NCBI RefSeq assembly: GCF_013368755.1
Contig: NC_049562.1
Location: 186,001-250,000, forward strand
Reading direction: 5' to 3'
DNA: 64,000 bases
From: Talaromyces rugulosus
Lineage: Eukaryota > Ascomycota > Eurotiomycetes > Eurotiales > Trichocomaceae
A program made the translations under genes and the position numbers. Within the stretch, counting starts at the first letter, position 1, and each line of letters begins with the position of its first letter. This document shows positions 47,290-58,645 of this stretch, one piece after another. A model generated the notes under the pieces. That model searched no databases. It was not told the origin of the DNA and was given only the letters and a program-made list of their open reading frames with translations.

Positions 47290-47970
47290 ATGAAGTTTTC
47301 CCACATTCTCACGGCCTTTTTGGCCACACTGGCCATCGCCAGCCCTATCCCCGAGCCCGAGTCGACTGATGTTGCTGTTGCCGAGTTGGACGTCCGCGCC
47401 TCTGGCGGTGGAAAAGGAGGAGGTCATAGTGGAGGTCACGGTGGAAACGGTGGCAAGGGAGACCCTGAGCCGAAAATCGTCGAGACCACCGCGTACCAGG
47501 TTGCCAAGAAGGCCATGCCGTTCTATGAATCGTTATCCAAAGACCATTATTACTATTTCACGATGGAGTGGAAACGCGGGCGTCCCGCCGATGCCGAGAC
47601 GACCGAGGAGCTGGAGGAGGTTCGCGATGAACTTGGCTTTAACCACATCGGCCTTGTCGTCGGTAAAGTCACCGAGACAACAACGGGGAAGAAGGCGAAC
47701 AAGGTAACCAAAAAAGATTTCGTGGCCATGGTGCACGACATGCAGAAGCAGAACAAGGACCCGGGTACTACCACGTATCTCTTTTCAAAGTACATGCCCA
47801 AATCTACATCGTCTAGCTCGACAAAGTTGGTCCACGGGGGGAAGACTACTCTCTCAAAGGCCAACGCTGTGGGGAAACACGCAAGGGCTTATACAAGCGC
47901 AAACCCCATTTACGCCGCCCATGGCAATAACTGCAACGACTTTGTCCAAAATCTCATATCAACCCTGTAA
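47290..47970 (+). CDS. Secreted protein with LRAT/NlpC-like His...Cys pattern
   Basis: A single exon encodes 226 residues. The signal peptide MKFSHILTAFLATLAIAS ends before PIPEPE, and a possible propeptide runs to LDVR near residue 36. A Gly/His-rich linker (GGGHSGGHGGNGG, residues 43-55) leads to a compact domain. FNHIGLVVG (His119) comes well before NNCNDFVQNL (Cys215). A histidine on a strand ahead of an N-C-x-x-F-V cysteine helix is the order seen in circularly permuted NlpC/P60 enzymes such as LRAT. That assignment is inference from pattern only. TATA box 97 bp upstream. Confidence 0.75.
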   Translation: MKFSHILTAFLATLAIASPIPEPESTDVAVAELDVRASGGGKGGGHSGGHGGNGGKGDPEPKIVETTAYQVAKKAMPFYESLSKDHYYYFTMEWKRGRPADAETTEELEEVRDELGFNHIGLVVGKVTETTTGKKANKVTKKDFVAMVHDMQKQNKDPGTTTYLFSKYMPKSTSSSSTKLVHGGKTTLSKANAVGKHARAYTSANPIYAAHGNNCNDFVQNLISTL

Positions 47971-48383
47971 TTAGGCCTGTCCCATTCAAACTGCAGACAG
48001 GGCTGGCTCGTCTCGTCGCATTGTTGAAGATTCCATTCATTTTCCGATTAGGCGATACTTCATGCAGTTTCATTTCTTTCCTGGGCTGTTTTCTTGTGTA
48101 CTATAAGTTATTTTCTTCCTGTTTAGATTTCTTTAGATCTATTTATTTTTTCTTCCTAGACTGTTGCTCATCCCAAGTTTGTATTTGCAGCTCATGAACT
48201 TGGCCTATCTACACAAACCTTGCTAAGTGAGGTAATATAGGAAGATAATAATGGATCCGACTTGCGAAAAAAGAAAGCGCTACATTATTAATATAAGATT
48301 ATGTAGGCAATAATTAGGGTAGCAGGTATTAATTTATATGGAGGTCCTGTAAGCCTGGCGGTATCCTATATAGAAATATGACA
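47971..48383. other. Convergent intergenic
   Basis: T-rich 3' flank of the secreted protein gene. Nothing coding seen. Confidence 0.4.
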
Positions 48384-49848
48384 TCATGACGAGTTTATAT
48401 TAAAAGAATTGTCAACCCTTATACTGCCTAGCTCTATATTGATTTCAGATCCTTTCGAAGTATCCTGAGAAGATGCACCCTTTATGACATTATCGGTGCG
48501 AGTTTCGAACCCTAGAATGTTCTCTCTAGAAGCATAAGGACTGTGCATAGATGCTCCTTTCGATGCAGTTCTCGTGGGCTCGTTTGTTCCGATGGACATG
48601 AAAGAGGTGATAGTTGCAGTGAGGGGCGTGATACGATGGAAATGACTAATTAATGGTCCGAAGCAGGGGAGGCTTGCACACAGGGTTGAGGCGCAAACTT
48701 CGATCCCAGACCACATAATGATGTTCACTACGTTGGCTTGAGTCCTGGTTAGCAACTCTCATTCACAAATTCTAACAGAAACTCACTAGAGAAATTAATG
48801 GCATAGTTTCCTTTGACGTTGACCTTGTGGAATAGTATGGTATATGCTAGTCGTGCGATAGAGGAGACGACACAGCTAAAACAGACAGTCAGTACCCTCT
48901 TATGGCCGAAAGTGGCAAGAAAACTCACAAAACCCCCAAGCCGAATATTCCGATCAACCCGATTTTCTGGTTTCCGTTCAGGTGAAGCTTCCGGATGAAG
49001 AATGCCGGCAAACCCAGGATGCAAATATCGATAACAATATCCGTCACGCTCGACAGCACATACATGACAGCGTAGTCGGTGGTCGGAATACATGCTACCC
49101 AATTGCATCTCAAAGGCCACACCTGGAAAAAGGTCGCAAAGAGGAAAGATATAAGCCAGGAAGTCGTGATACCGATGAGAGTCAGGACCGAGATCGGAAA
49201 CCGGCCGATACCGAACACGCGACCGTAAAGGAAGAGGATGGATAATTTCGCAAGGGCGACGGCAATGATATACCAGAATTGTAGTATAAAAAGCATCTAA
49301 TAAATTTAGTGTGTTTCCCTAGCAAGTCCCACAATGGGCTTACCTTTAGAAATCTCTCGGCCTGCGCATCATCAAATTGTTCAAAGGGCACGCCAAACCC
49401 ACCAACAGGCACTCCGACGATGTTGGTGATAGCCAGGGCTGCAGAGAAGAACTATTGCTTAAAATCAGGATAAGCGATATATAGGCGAAGTAGACATCAA
49501 GACTGACCCAGGCCGCGATAACAAAGTAGTCGTCCGCCTTCAATGTGATTCTCTTCCGTCTCCGTAAATAAAGTCGGAGCACAACCGACAGACCTGAGAT
49601 GACCATGAACACCGCCATGGTCACTATCATCGCCGTCGATGCTGCAGTCAGCATGGTGAGAGCGCGATCAACCCACCTGCAATACCCATTCGCAACGCAG
49701 GTGAGGATGAAACACACCCCGCAAGATTGACAATTGATATGTGGAGTAACCTGGAGTTATAGCAAGGAAAAAAAGCTGATTGGGAATATTGGACTCCATA
49801 TACTGGCACTACTACTAGTGCCAGATTTTTTGGGGCTGAATCCGACAT
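48384..49848 (-). CDS. Rhodopsin-domain integral membrane protein (Pth11-like superfamily)
   Basis: Six exons, 49848-49804, 49750-49508, 49451-49344, 49296-48929, 48875-48787 and 48736-48384, read 401 residues in frame. The fungal seven-helix rhodopsin domain is shown by RLYLRRRKRITLKADDYFVIAAW (helix 1-2), ILQFWYIIAVALAKLSIL, CNWVACIPTT, DIVIDICILGLPAFFIRKL and the closing helix VVNIIMWSGIEVCAST. A polar Ser/Thr-rich C-terminal tail of about 85 residues follows. Related proteins are often GPCR-like surface sensors, but function of this subgroup is unknown. The first exon (15 codons) and a Cys-rich lead before helix 1 are the weakest part; translation might start at an ATG near 49654. Confidence 0.8.
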
Positions 49849-51143
49849 GTGTTACAGTTTGACGAATTGAACTTTCTGCACCTTCTTATCGCCATCGCGC
49901 GCGAGTAAAACACTGTCAGGAAGTGTAGACCATTCGTGTTTCAAGTGAACAACCCCTAATCCGCGATTCAGTGTTCTTGCGTTCAAGATAAGAACAAGTA
50001 GGCCGTCAAATGACAGAGCCCATTCAAGAGCCGGGCGGGGCGAGAATGCTACGCCAGAAAAGTTTAAATGACGCATCGGGATATTCTTCTGATGATCATT
50101 TGCAACAAAGGTGACGAGAAGTCGAGATCTGAAAGGTTTGGGTTGGATTTAGAGATTACATGGCCCACCCCCAGTCGAATGCCAACTCCCCGAAAAATTG
50201 ATATACTCCGTACAGTATGTTTCTAGATCGCACGTGCGGAGATTGAATGCCCACAAACCTGGTGGAGGATGGCTCAGGGCTGAAACTAGACAGTGCACGG
50301 TGCCTCCGCTTCGATGACAGTATTTGAAGCCGGTTTTGGGAAAGCATGCTCCCGACCCCGTCAAAGTTTATCAGTTCGCTTCCTTCATATACCGAAGCAC
50401 CGATCGCGATCCCCTTCGCGAAGCGACAGCTCCGTGGAATATACGGCCTAAGCTGGAGACGACATAATGCGATCGGCCATGACGGCCAGTTCCTATTTGT
50501 TGATTCCCAACAGCCCCAAAAGGCGTTTCCATGGAAATAAGAGCAGAGCAGTTGTCCAAGGGTCGGTGTCGGTACATTTTCATTCGCACTCACGAGTTCA
50601 AGACGGGAGATATCTACAAAGCGAGCTTCTTTTTACCGGATGAGGAATCGTCGGACACGAGTCAGGAAGGGCTGCTGATAAGTGAGGTCGGTAGTCTATG
50701 TTCAGGGTTTGCATCGATTTTCGGATGAGTCTTTGCTGATATCGTCGTTATCGACTGTGCCGCTGGGGCGGAGTTCACCGAGTATAACTTGATGCCTGGT
50801 GATGTCCTTCCTAAACTAGTCGAGCCAGAGTGGCTACAACCAAGCAGTTTACTTAATTATGTGTACGGTTATTCATGTCTCTATGACACCTGGACGCTAG
50901 AAATGATAATGGCGCGAACGTAGGCCGGGAAAAAAATTGATAGGACACTAAAGAGCATTTAAATTCTATCCCCATCAATGGCAGATGCATGGCAACATTG
51001 AATATATCGTCCATGCCGAGCGGCGAGCGTCACGATAGAGATTCCATATATAGATCCCGGACTCCGGAGCGAAAGAGAGATGGGCACAAGTTGCGACCAT
51101 ACTGATTCTGCAAGTGATTCAGACTTGACCATATATCTCTCCC

Positions 51144-51164
51144 AAAAAAAAAAAAAAAAAAAAA
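51144..51164. repeat. Poly-A tract, A21
   Basis: Uninterrupted run of 21 A in intergenic DNA. It could be a retroposition scar or simple slippage; no target-site duplication was seen. Confidence 0.85.
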
Positions 51165-52332
51165 TCCATATCCTGACGATATGCACACCAGTAACTGAAA
51201 ACGTAGAGAATGTGAAATTCCTAAAGAAGTGCATCGCTGACAGAATATCGATATCTCGTTGATTGGGAAACCGTTATTAATCCTAAAATTTCGTCGACCT
51301 TAGCCTCATTATAGAACCCTGCAAATCATACTTGTAAGTATTAAGGTAGTGATATCCAGTTCTTGTTATCTATACAGATCCCGTCAAATTATCTGTCGCT
51401 CATGCAGCGTCTTTTTGGGGACAAAGGTGGAGCTGTTGCTGGCCGGAAAACGCGTCCGCCTCCTGGAGACACAATATTCCGGTGTATACTGCACTCCAGG
51501 ACAGTTATTTTGAATATATTTATAGATTTTTTACGTTACCTGCCTTTGATTTCAAGTAATGTAGACTCCTAGCATTCAATGTAGACGACACTATCATCTT
51601 AAACCTCCTTTCCATCAACACATGTAGATTTTACCCACTTCCTGATCTGGTGATGATGATCATCAGATGCAATTACAATTATAACCCTTACGACGGCAAA
51701 AAAGTTGATCGTTGAGGCCTATTAACAAGTCAATTTAAATCCACTGTAGAGTTTCGGCCATCAAAACAATCCGAATGGCCTAAGCTTTCGATGAGGAGAC
51801 TCGGGTTGTATTAGAACGCTGAACGACATAGGAGCCAAGACAAGTGAGGGGAAATAAGAGCGTCTATACCAGTTTTAAGACGAGAGGGGATATTGACAGG
51901 GATTATAGACAAGAGATGAGTGAGGGGGAACTTAAAGAACATGCTGGGATGAGGAGAAGAAACGAAGCAGGATGTATACTTGACGACTATTATGCATTTA
52001 CCCCAGGCTTCCCAACATTACTTGAGCTGACGGGCCATTGATAGCCAAGTAGTGCCAGCCAACAATGAAAATCTGAAACAAAAAAGTCATACATCTTACG
52101 AATATATACGAATTCAAAAAAATTCACCCCCCCATGCGGGGAAATGCACGCAGACCGTTGGCTTTTTATTTCAGGATGTGACACGTCTTAAAAGCCTCCA
52201 TGAAGATCCTACATACATTGATAGTATGGATGTCAATGTCACTTAGTTGTGGGGCAAACATCAAGAGGTCTAGGCCTTCTGGTTGGACGCAACTCAGTAT
52301 GGAATATCTGGGGTAATTCAATGATCAGTCCG

Positions 52333-52354
52333 GCGGGGGTGGCGGCGCCCCCGC
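52333..52354. repeat. GC-rich hairpin palindrome
   Basis: GCGGGGG and CCCCCGC arms of 7 bp enclose an 8-base G/C-rich loop, standing alone in AT-rich DNA about 650 bp upstream of the alcohol oxidase gene. It may be a protein-binding site; runs of C on one strand resemble general-stress or C2H2 (CCCC) targets. Confidence 0.5.
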
Positions 52355-53000
52355 ATTGATTGATCAATTGAATCGTGGAAGATTTGATGCATGACTTGAT
52401 TGAGTCGATACTATTGAGTCAGTGTATAGTTTATCCGCGAGTAACGTTGTAGTGACATGTGGAACATCTGAGTTTATTTGTATTGCGTGCATTCTAGAAT
52501 GCGTAAAGTTACCAATTGAGCTTATATTGTAGTAGATTTATCAATTGACAAGAATCCTATATCAATCCCTTCCTATAAAAACCCCATCAAATGCACCATG
52601 ACATGTATTACTGAAAACGGCCTCAATCCGGAGTCTCCATATGTGGGAGGCTGCATGGTTGGCCTTATTCAGTCTTGGCCACCCATCAACATTAAAAGCA
52701 CAAAGAACAAACGCAACTCCAACCCCGCATCTGTGAGTCCAATAAACGTCTATATACTCCCTACGTTTCAATCCTAGGAAGTGTCTTTGTGCGGGGAAGG
52801 TATAGCGTATGGCATTATGCGTGTGTTGGGGCCTTTCTCCGCTCTACAATTGACAATGAAGCCGACCCCCCAGCCAAGTATAGCAGGTATAAAGCTGATT
52901 GAATCAGCAATGTTGGTGAAAAATCATACTCCAATATCTTGCTGTATCAAGCATTGTCATAAATTAATCACAAACACTTTATTATCGACGGCCTGTGACG

Positions 53001-55539
53001 ATGACTGTCCCAGAAGAAGTTGACGTTATAGTCTGTGGTGGTGGCAGTACTGGTTGCGTACCAGCTGGCCGGCTGGCTAACCTGGATCATAATCTCCAAG
53101 TTCTATTAGTTGAAGCCGGTGAAGATAATCTCAACAACCCATGGTGACTAAACCTTTGTCTACATGTAGATTTTGCAATACTGAATTTCCATTAATACTC
53201 AGGGTTTATCGTCCGGGAATATATCCTCGCAACATGAAGCTTGACTCCAAAACTGCTTCGTTTTATCACTCTAGGCCATCGGAGTCGTTGGATGGGCGCC
53301 GTGCGATTGTGCCTTGTGCCCATATTCTAGGCGGGGGGAGTTCCATCAACTTCATGGTAAGAACAGCATTTCTTAATTTTAACATATGTAGGCACTGCCG
53401 TGTTAACTAATTGGCCCATGGTATCTAGATGTATACTCGAGCCTCAGCCTCTGACTATGATGATTTCCAAGCAAAGGGCTGGACAACGCGTGAGCTTCTG
53501 CCACTAATGAAAAAACACGAGACTTATCAGCGGGCATCCAACAACCCGGATCTTCACGGGTTTGAGGGCCCGATTAAAGTATCTTTTGGAAATTACACAT
53601 ATCCAATTGCACAGGACTTTCTCCGTGCCGCTGAATCACAGGGAGTTCCCGTGACAGACGACCTCCAAGACCTCACCACTGGGTAGGTTTTAGCTAGCGG
53701 CATGAAAACTATCAATGTGCTAATCGTTGAAACTAGGCATGGAGCTGAGCATTGGTTGAAATGGATTAACCGAGACACTGGTAGGTGGTGATTCCTTTCC
53801 ATTTTCAAACTTGATTTTCATTCGAAAAACACTAGGTCGACGAAGTGATGCTGCCCATGCGTATGTCCACGGAACTCGGGCGAGGCATAGCAATCTACAT
53901 CTCAAATGTAACACCAAGGTTGACAAAATCCTTATCGAAAATGGGCGAGCCGTTGGCATCGTTACTGTTCCTACCAAATGGGTTGGAGAGGGTGAACCGC
54001 CTCGGAAGATTTACCGTGCTCGGAAACAGATAATTATTTCTGGAGGAACAATGAGTTCTCCTCTTATTCTCCAACGTTCAGGAGTTGGCGACCCCGAAAA
54101 GCTCCGTCGTGCTGGAATCAAACCAGTAGTCGATCTTCCGGGTGTCGGTGGGAACTTCCAGGACCACTACCTGACCTTTTCGGTGTATCGAGCTAAGCCG
54201 GACACTGAGTCATTCGATGACTTCGTCCGAGGAGACCCTGCAACTCAGAAGAAGGTATTTGATGAATGGAACATCAAAGGAACTGGCCCACTGGCAACGA
54301 ATGGCATTGATGCTGGTGTGAAAATCCGACCCACGGAGAGTGAGCTAGCAGCAATGCGTAGCTGGCCAACCCCAGATTTCCAGCGTGGATGGGACAGCTA
54401 CTTCAAGCACAAACCAGATAAGCCTGTCATGCATTATTCTGTCATTTCCGGGTACATTCTCTTTATATCCACATCAAGTAATGGACATCTAACGTGTATT
54501 GCAGATGGTTTGGGGATCATATGCTTATGCCTCCGGGAAAATTCTTCACCATGTTCCACTTCTTGGTAAGCAGCTTGCAGATTCTCTTCTTCTTAAAAGA
54601 AGACGGCGTTAATCATGACTATGTGTAGGAATATCCCTTCTCTCGAGGATGGGTCCACGTCAAGTCCGCTGATCCTTACGAAGCTCCAGACTTTGATGCT
54701 GGGTTCATGAACGACAAGCGCGATATGGCGCCTATGGTCTGGGGATACATTAAATCTCGCGAGACCGCTCGTCGAATGGGTGCTTACGCGGGAGAAGTAA
54801 CGGGCATGCACCCACATTTCGCTCACGATTCACCGGCTCGGGCATCCGACATGGATCTGGAGACGACCAAGGCATATGCAGGACCAGATCATCTCAGCGC
54901 GGGTATTCAGCATGGTAAGTAATCTATCGCTCGTTGATACTTGTGACAGGTCCCTGACGTACACCGAATAGGCTCATGGTCAAACCCTCTTCCACCTGCC
55001 CAGTCCGCGTCGGAGAACCATTTGAACTCCAACAAGCAAGGTGCCCATCCAGAAATCCAGTATAGCAAAAAGGATATTGAGCACATTGAGAAATGGGGTG
55101 AGTGAACTCTGGACCCTCCGCAAATATTTTTTAAGCACATCCTAATCAGCTTTGCTGTCTATAGTGCAACGCCATGTGGAGACTACATGGCACTCCTTGG
55201 GTACATGTAGCATGGCACCTAGAGAAGGCAATTCTATTGTTAAGCATGGCGTCCTTGATGAACGTCTCAATGTTCATGGCGTCAAGGGACTGAAAGTAGC
55301 CGATCTATCAATTTGTCCTGACAATGTTGGCTGCAACACTTTCAGCGTAAGCCTTCCTCGTAACTAATATTTTCTAAAGGAAACCTACGCTAACACAATA
55401 CCAATAGACCGCGCTTCTTATAGGAGAAAAGGCTGCCATGCTGACCGCGGAAGATCTTGGTTATTCTGGCCCTGCTTTGGACATGAAGGTTCCTACCTAC
55501 CACGCTCCAGGGGAGACACTGAACCTGGCCCGTTTGTAA
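53001..55539 (+). CDS. aox1: Peroxisomal alcohol oxidase (GMC, methanol oxidase type)
   Basis: Ten exons, 53001-53143, 53203-53356, 53429-53682, 53737-53780, 53836-54451, 54505-54565, 54629-54914, 54972-55097, 55165-55346 and 55408-55539, give 665 residues with no break, the length of yeast AOX. Signatures are GGGSTGC (FAD loop, residues 13-19), [43 protein letters not shown], and the catalytic His and Asn in [10 protein letters not shown] and DNVGCNTFS. The C-terminus NLARL is a peroxisome-targeting PTS1. The family oxidises short primary alcohols to aldehydes with release of H2O2. It heads a same-strand pair with the FMO at 55987. Confidence 0.95.
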
Positions 55540-55986
55540 GGTTGCATCTTGTGTTGTGCAATTTGTGTGTTGCGCGCTTCATCACATTCAAGTTTTTTCC
55601 AGGTTAAAATTGAAGACAGTTTGACACGTTGAAATGTATACGGCTTCATATTTCCCAATTTGAGACAATTTCAACCCGAGGCTAGAAATCTCAGGTCCGG
55701 AAAAGAACTTGTAAAAAGCGCCAAGACATCATTTCGTAGATGATCCCGATCAGCATGTCTATATTGATGTTTAATGTCAGACAGTGGATTCAATAGATAA
55801 CCAAACATTTATCTATTAATCAGCGTTGCGTCGGAAGGCGGGGAACACAGCACGCAATCTACCGCGGAATGGCGAGACTATTTGACATGTCAGATTTCCA
55901 GAGACAAACTTGACACCGAATTGATCCTTGGAACCTTTTCCAATTAATTTGAGCCTGATCCTCACGGGCGTGAATAGCGATTCGCA
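55540..55986. other. Intergenic between alcohol oxidase and FMO
   Basis: 3' flank of the oxidase and FMO promoter; no additional gene. Confidence 0.4.
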
Positions 55987-57704
55987 ATGTCAACGATCAA
56001 ATCTGTGGCAATCATCGGCGCCGGTGCTTCAGGTAAGACGGGCATCCCTAGCGACGATGCAGCCAAATTCAGAAACTCTCTCTAAAATCAAACAAAATAA
56101 AATAGGTGCCGCTGCGGCCGCTGCATTTGCCTCGGAAGAGTACTTTGAGAAGATCCGCGTGTTCGAGCGAAGGGAGAGTGCTGGCGGCACATGGTACGTT
56201 GGATTTCCTAGTGTATCACATGAACTTAAGAGGGATTAAGCTGAGAGAAAAGAAGGATCTACGATTCCGACCCCAGCCCATTGATCAAGCCCCAACCGGG
56301 GAAATTGCCAACTGAAATCGATCCACCATTAACTATCCCGAAAAACTTGCCGGCTACTTTAGAGCCTTCGCCGCAGGAGCGGTACCATAAAACGCCAATA
56401 TATGACGAACTTACGTGAGTAGCCTCTATGTATTCTTATTATAGCGCTTAATGGACTTGAAAAAAATACTGATGGTCAAAGATCCAACGTACCTGCGATA
56501 GCAATGTCTCTCTCTGACATCCCGTTTCCATATGGACCATTTGTGCCGCACAATGTGCCAAAACAGTATATTGAGAATTACTTCTCCGCATTTAAAGCGG
56601 ATCAATTCCTGGTGCTCAATACGACTGTGGAGGACGTATCTCGGGCACCGACTGGCGATGACCGGTGGAATTTGACCTTACGGCAATATGACCCGGTAGA
56701 GCATGTTGATCGCTGGTGGAAAGAAGAATTCGACGTCGTGATCTTTGCGAATGGCCACTATAGTGTACCTTTTGTATGTCTTCCTGCCTCTAATTTTATG
56801 AGCTACACTAAACTAGTTGCAGGTTCCAGCCGTAAAAGGACTTGAGGCATTCATAGAAAAGTTCCCGGCCCGAGTGATACACTCAAAATCATATCGTACT
56901 CCGCATCAGTTTGCAAACAAAAAACTCCTTATTATTGGGAACTCGGCATCCGGCCATGATGTAACAGCCGGTGTCGTCAAAAGTGCCCAGTTACCTGTAT
57001 ATCAGTCCCGACGCTCACCTTCGCGCTGGGATGGAGACAAACCGGATGCTGGGGTTGAGTGGAAGCCAATAGTGAAAGAATATTTGCAGACAGGGGAGAT
57101 TTTATTTGACGATGGTACTATTCTGGACGATATTGATGTCGTCATATATTGCACGGGATACAAAGTATCGTTTCCTTTCTGGAACTCCAAAGCAAACGGG
57201 CGACCAATATTCAACTACAAAGAGAACCGGCTCATAGGAAACTATTTGCATACTTTTTTGACGGACTTTCCTACTCTTGGGGTTATCGGTATTCCAAGGA
57301 CGCTGACGTTCCGAAGTTTCAATTACCAGGCCATAGCTCTCGCTCGGATCTTTTCCGGACGCAACGCACGCCCGTTACCGGCGAAAGACGAGCAGCGACA
57401 ATGGGAAGAGCAACGGTGGCAATCTGTTAGTAGTCAGCATCGAAGGTTTCACGATATAGCCTGGGACAGTGGAGAGACCATGGGCTACTTGAGAGAACTG
57501 TACGAAATCGCAGGGTTGCCGCGTATCGAAGGACAGGGACAGACCCCGCCTATTCTCGATGCTGAGACGAGGTGGGCAATCAAGCACGTTAGAAAGTATC
57601 CAGTTCCTGGAGATGAAGATGAAGATGGTCAAACTGATGATACGGACGCGGGGTGGTCAATTGTCGAGAGAGGGCATTGCAAGGACAGTCTTCATTTCTT
57701 ATAG
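55987..57704 (+). CDS. Flavin-containing monooxygenase (FMO, class B)
   Basis: Five exons, 55987-56032, 56106-56193, 56256-56414, 56482-56773 and 56823-57704, give 488 residues. GAGASG (residues 11-16) binds FAD, RRESAGGTW continues the first Rossmann unit, IGNSASGHD is the NADPH loop and YCTGY the hinge motif near residue 340. FPARVIHSKSY occupies the position of the FxGxxxHxxxY fingerprint, with Ala for Gly. The acidic C-terminal stretch GDEDEDGQTDDTD is unusual. The protein oxygenates a soft nucleophile (N, S) or performs Baeyer-Villiger chemistry; substrate unknown. It is next to the alcohol oxidase on the same strand and presumably acts in the same pathway (inference). Confidence 0.9.
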
Positions 57705-58168
57705 ATATGACTTCTAGAAGCACAACATACGTCGCAGATGTGTGTTTGTACGTGATTCTTAAACAATAACATGATAAAATTGTTAGATGAATTTGAACAT
57801 TGTAGTCACAGTCATGCAAATGTTGCCATTGAAAATGATTGTAGTGTGATGTTTGAAATACGTAGCGGCGCCTCTCAGGACACTATTAAAATGATGTGAG
57901 ATATACCAGGGTATCACAAAGAAAAGGCGTGTAAACGACTACACTGCCATTTTTTATTCCCCTATATTGCGAGTTCTATACGAAATGTTGACGCCTGAAC
58001 GTCGCCATCTGTTATCCTTGCCAAACAGGCAGCCATATACTATAAGAGCTACAACAACCAATAACAGGAAGACAAGTTGAATTACTTTTATAGTTCAATA
58101 AGCCGGACCTTTAAAAGGTCACTGAGTTTTCTTTTCTCCAAAATCATTCTCACAGGATACTAGAAATT
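57705..58168. other. Intergenic
   Basis: 3' flank of the FMO. A TATACTATAA element near 58034 precedes the small open frame at 58169. Confidence 0.35.
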
Positions 58169-58408
58169 ATGGATGTACTGGACCTTCTTATACAATACCT
58201 CTCGAATCTCGGATTGCGCCGACCCGCTGAAATCATCATAAACTTTCGACATCATTTCTTTCCTCCACCTACAGACCTTCATTTAGTCGACCCGACACCT
58301 ATCATCGTTGATGTGCACGAGGACGAAGATTGGGAACCAATCGAAATGATCCGAAAAGATTGCGAAATACCTCGACCCAGCTCTGCTGCGACATACATTA
58401 TGGTTTAA
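58169..58408 (+). CDS. Small hypothetical protein, 79 residues
   Basis: A 79-codon frame starting MDVLDLLIQYLSNLGLRRP, acidic in the middle (DVHEDEDWEP), with no signal peptide, membrane segment or family that I recognise. Support is only the open frame and a TATA-like element about 135 bp upstream. It may be a real small protein or chance. Confidence 0.35.
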   Translation: MDVLDLLIQYLSNLGLRRPAEIIINFRHHFFPPPTDLHLVDPTPIIVDVHEDEDWEPIEMIRKDCEIPRPSSAATYIMV

Positions 58409-58645
58409 TCAAACACGACCGTTGTGATGTCGGCGTGACACAGACAATTTTATGTTCGGAAGAAACAGATTCAGAATAAAACTTCTTCTACAAAGTCGAC
58501 TAGTGAATTGAGCGTCTTTGGTGCTTTGGAAATACGCGTATAATTGATTCTATATATGGTTTAAGAGAGACATGGACAGTATATATCCTCGGGCTTGCAT
58601 GGTTTAATGGCTTGAAATGACTGATACGCATCTTTCTTGCGCGTT

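Larger units (their letters stand above)
49849..53000. other. Large intergenic 3.1 kb with unresolved open frames
   Basis: A minus-strand frame at 50593-49852 can be made continuous only with a 31-bp intron, too short to trust, and shows no family motif apart from a plausible tail (NRGLGVVHLKHEW). Plus-strand frames at 50346-50540 and 50531-50728 overlap it and are equally unassigned. From 51000 to 53000 there is a poly-A tract, a GC hairpin at 52333 and the alcohol oxidase promoter, but no gene. Confidence 0.4.
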
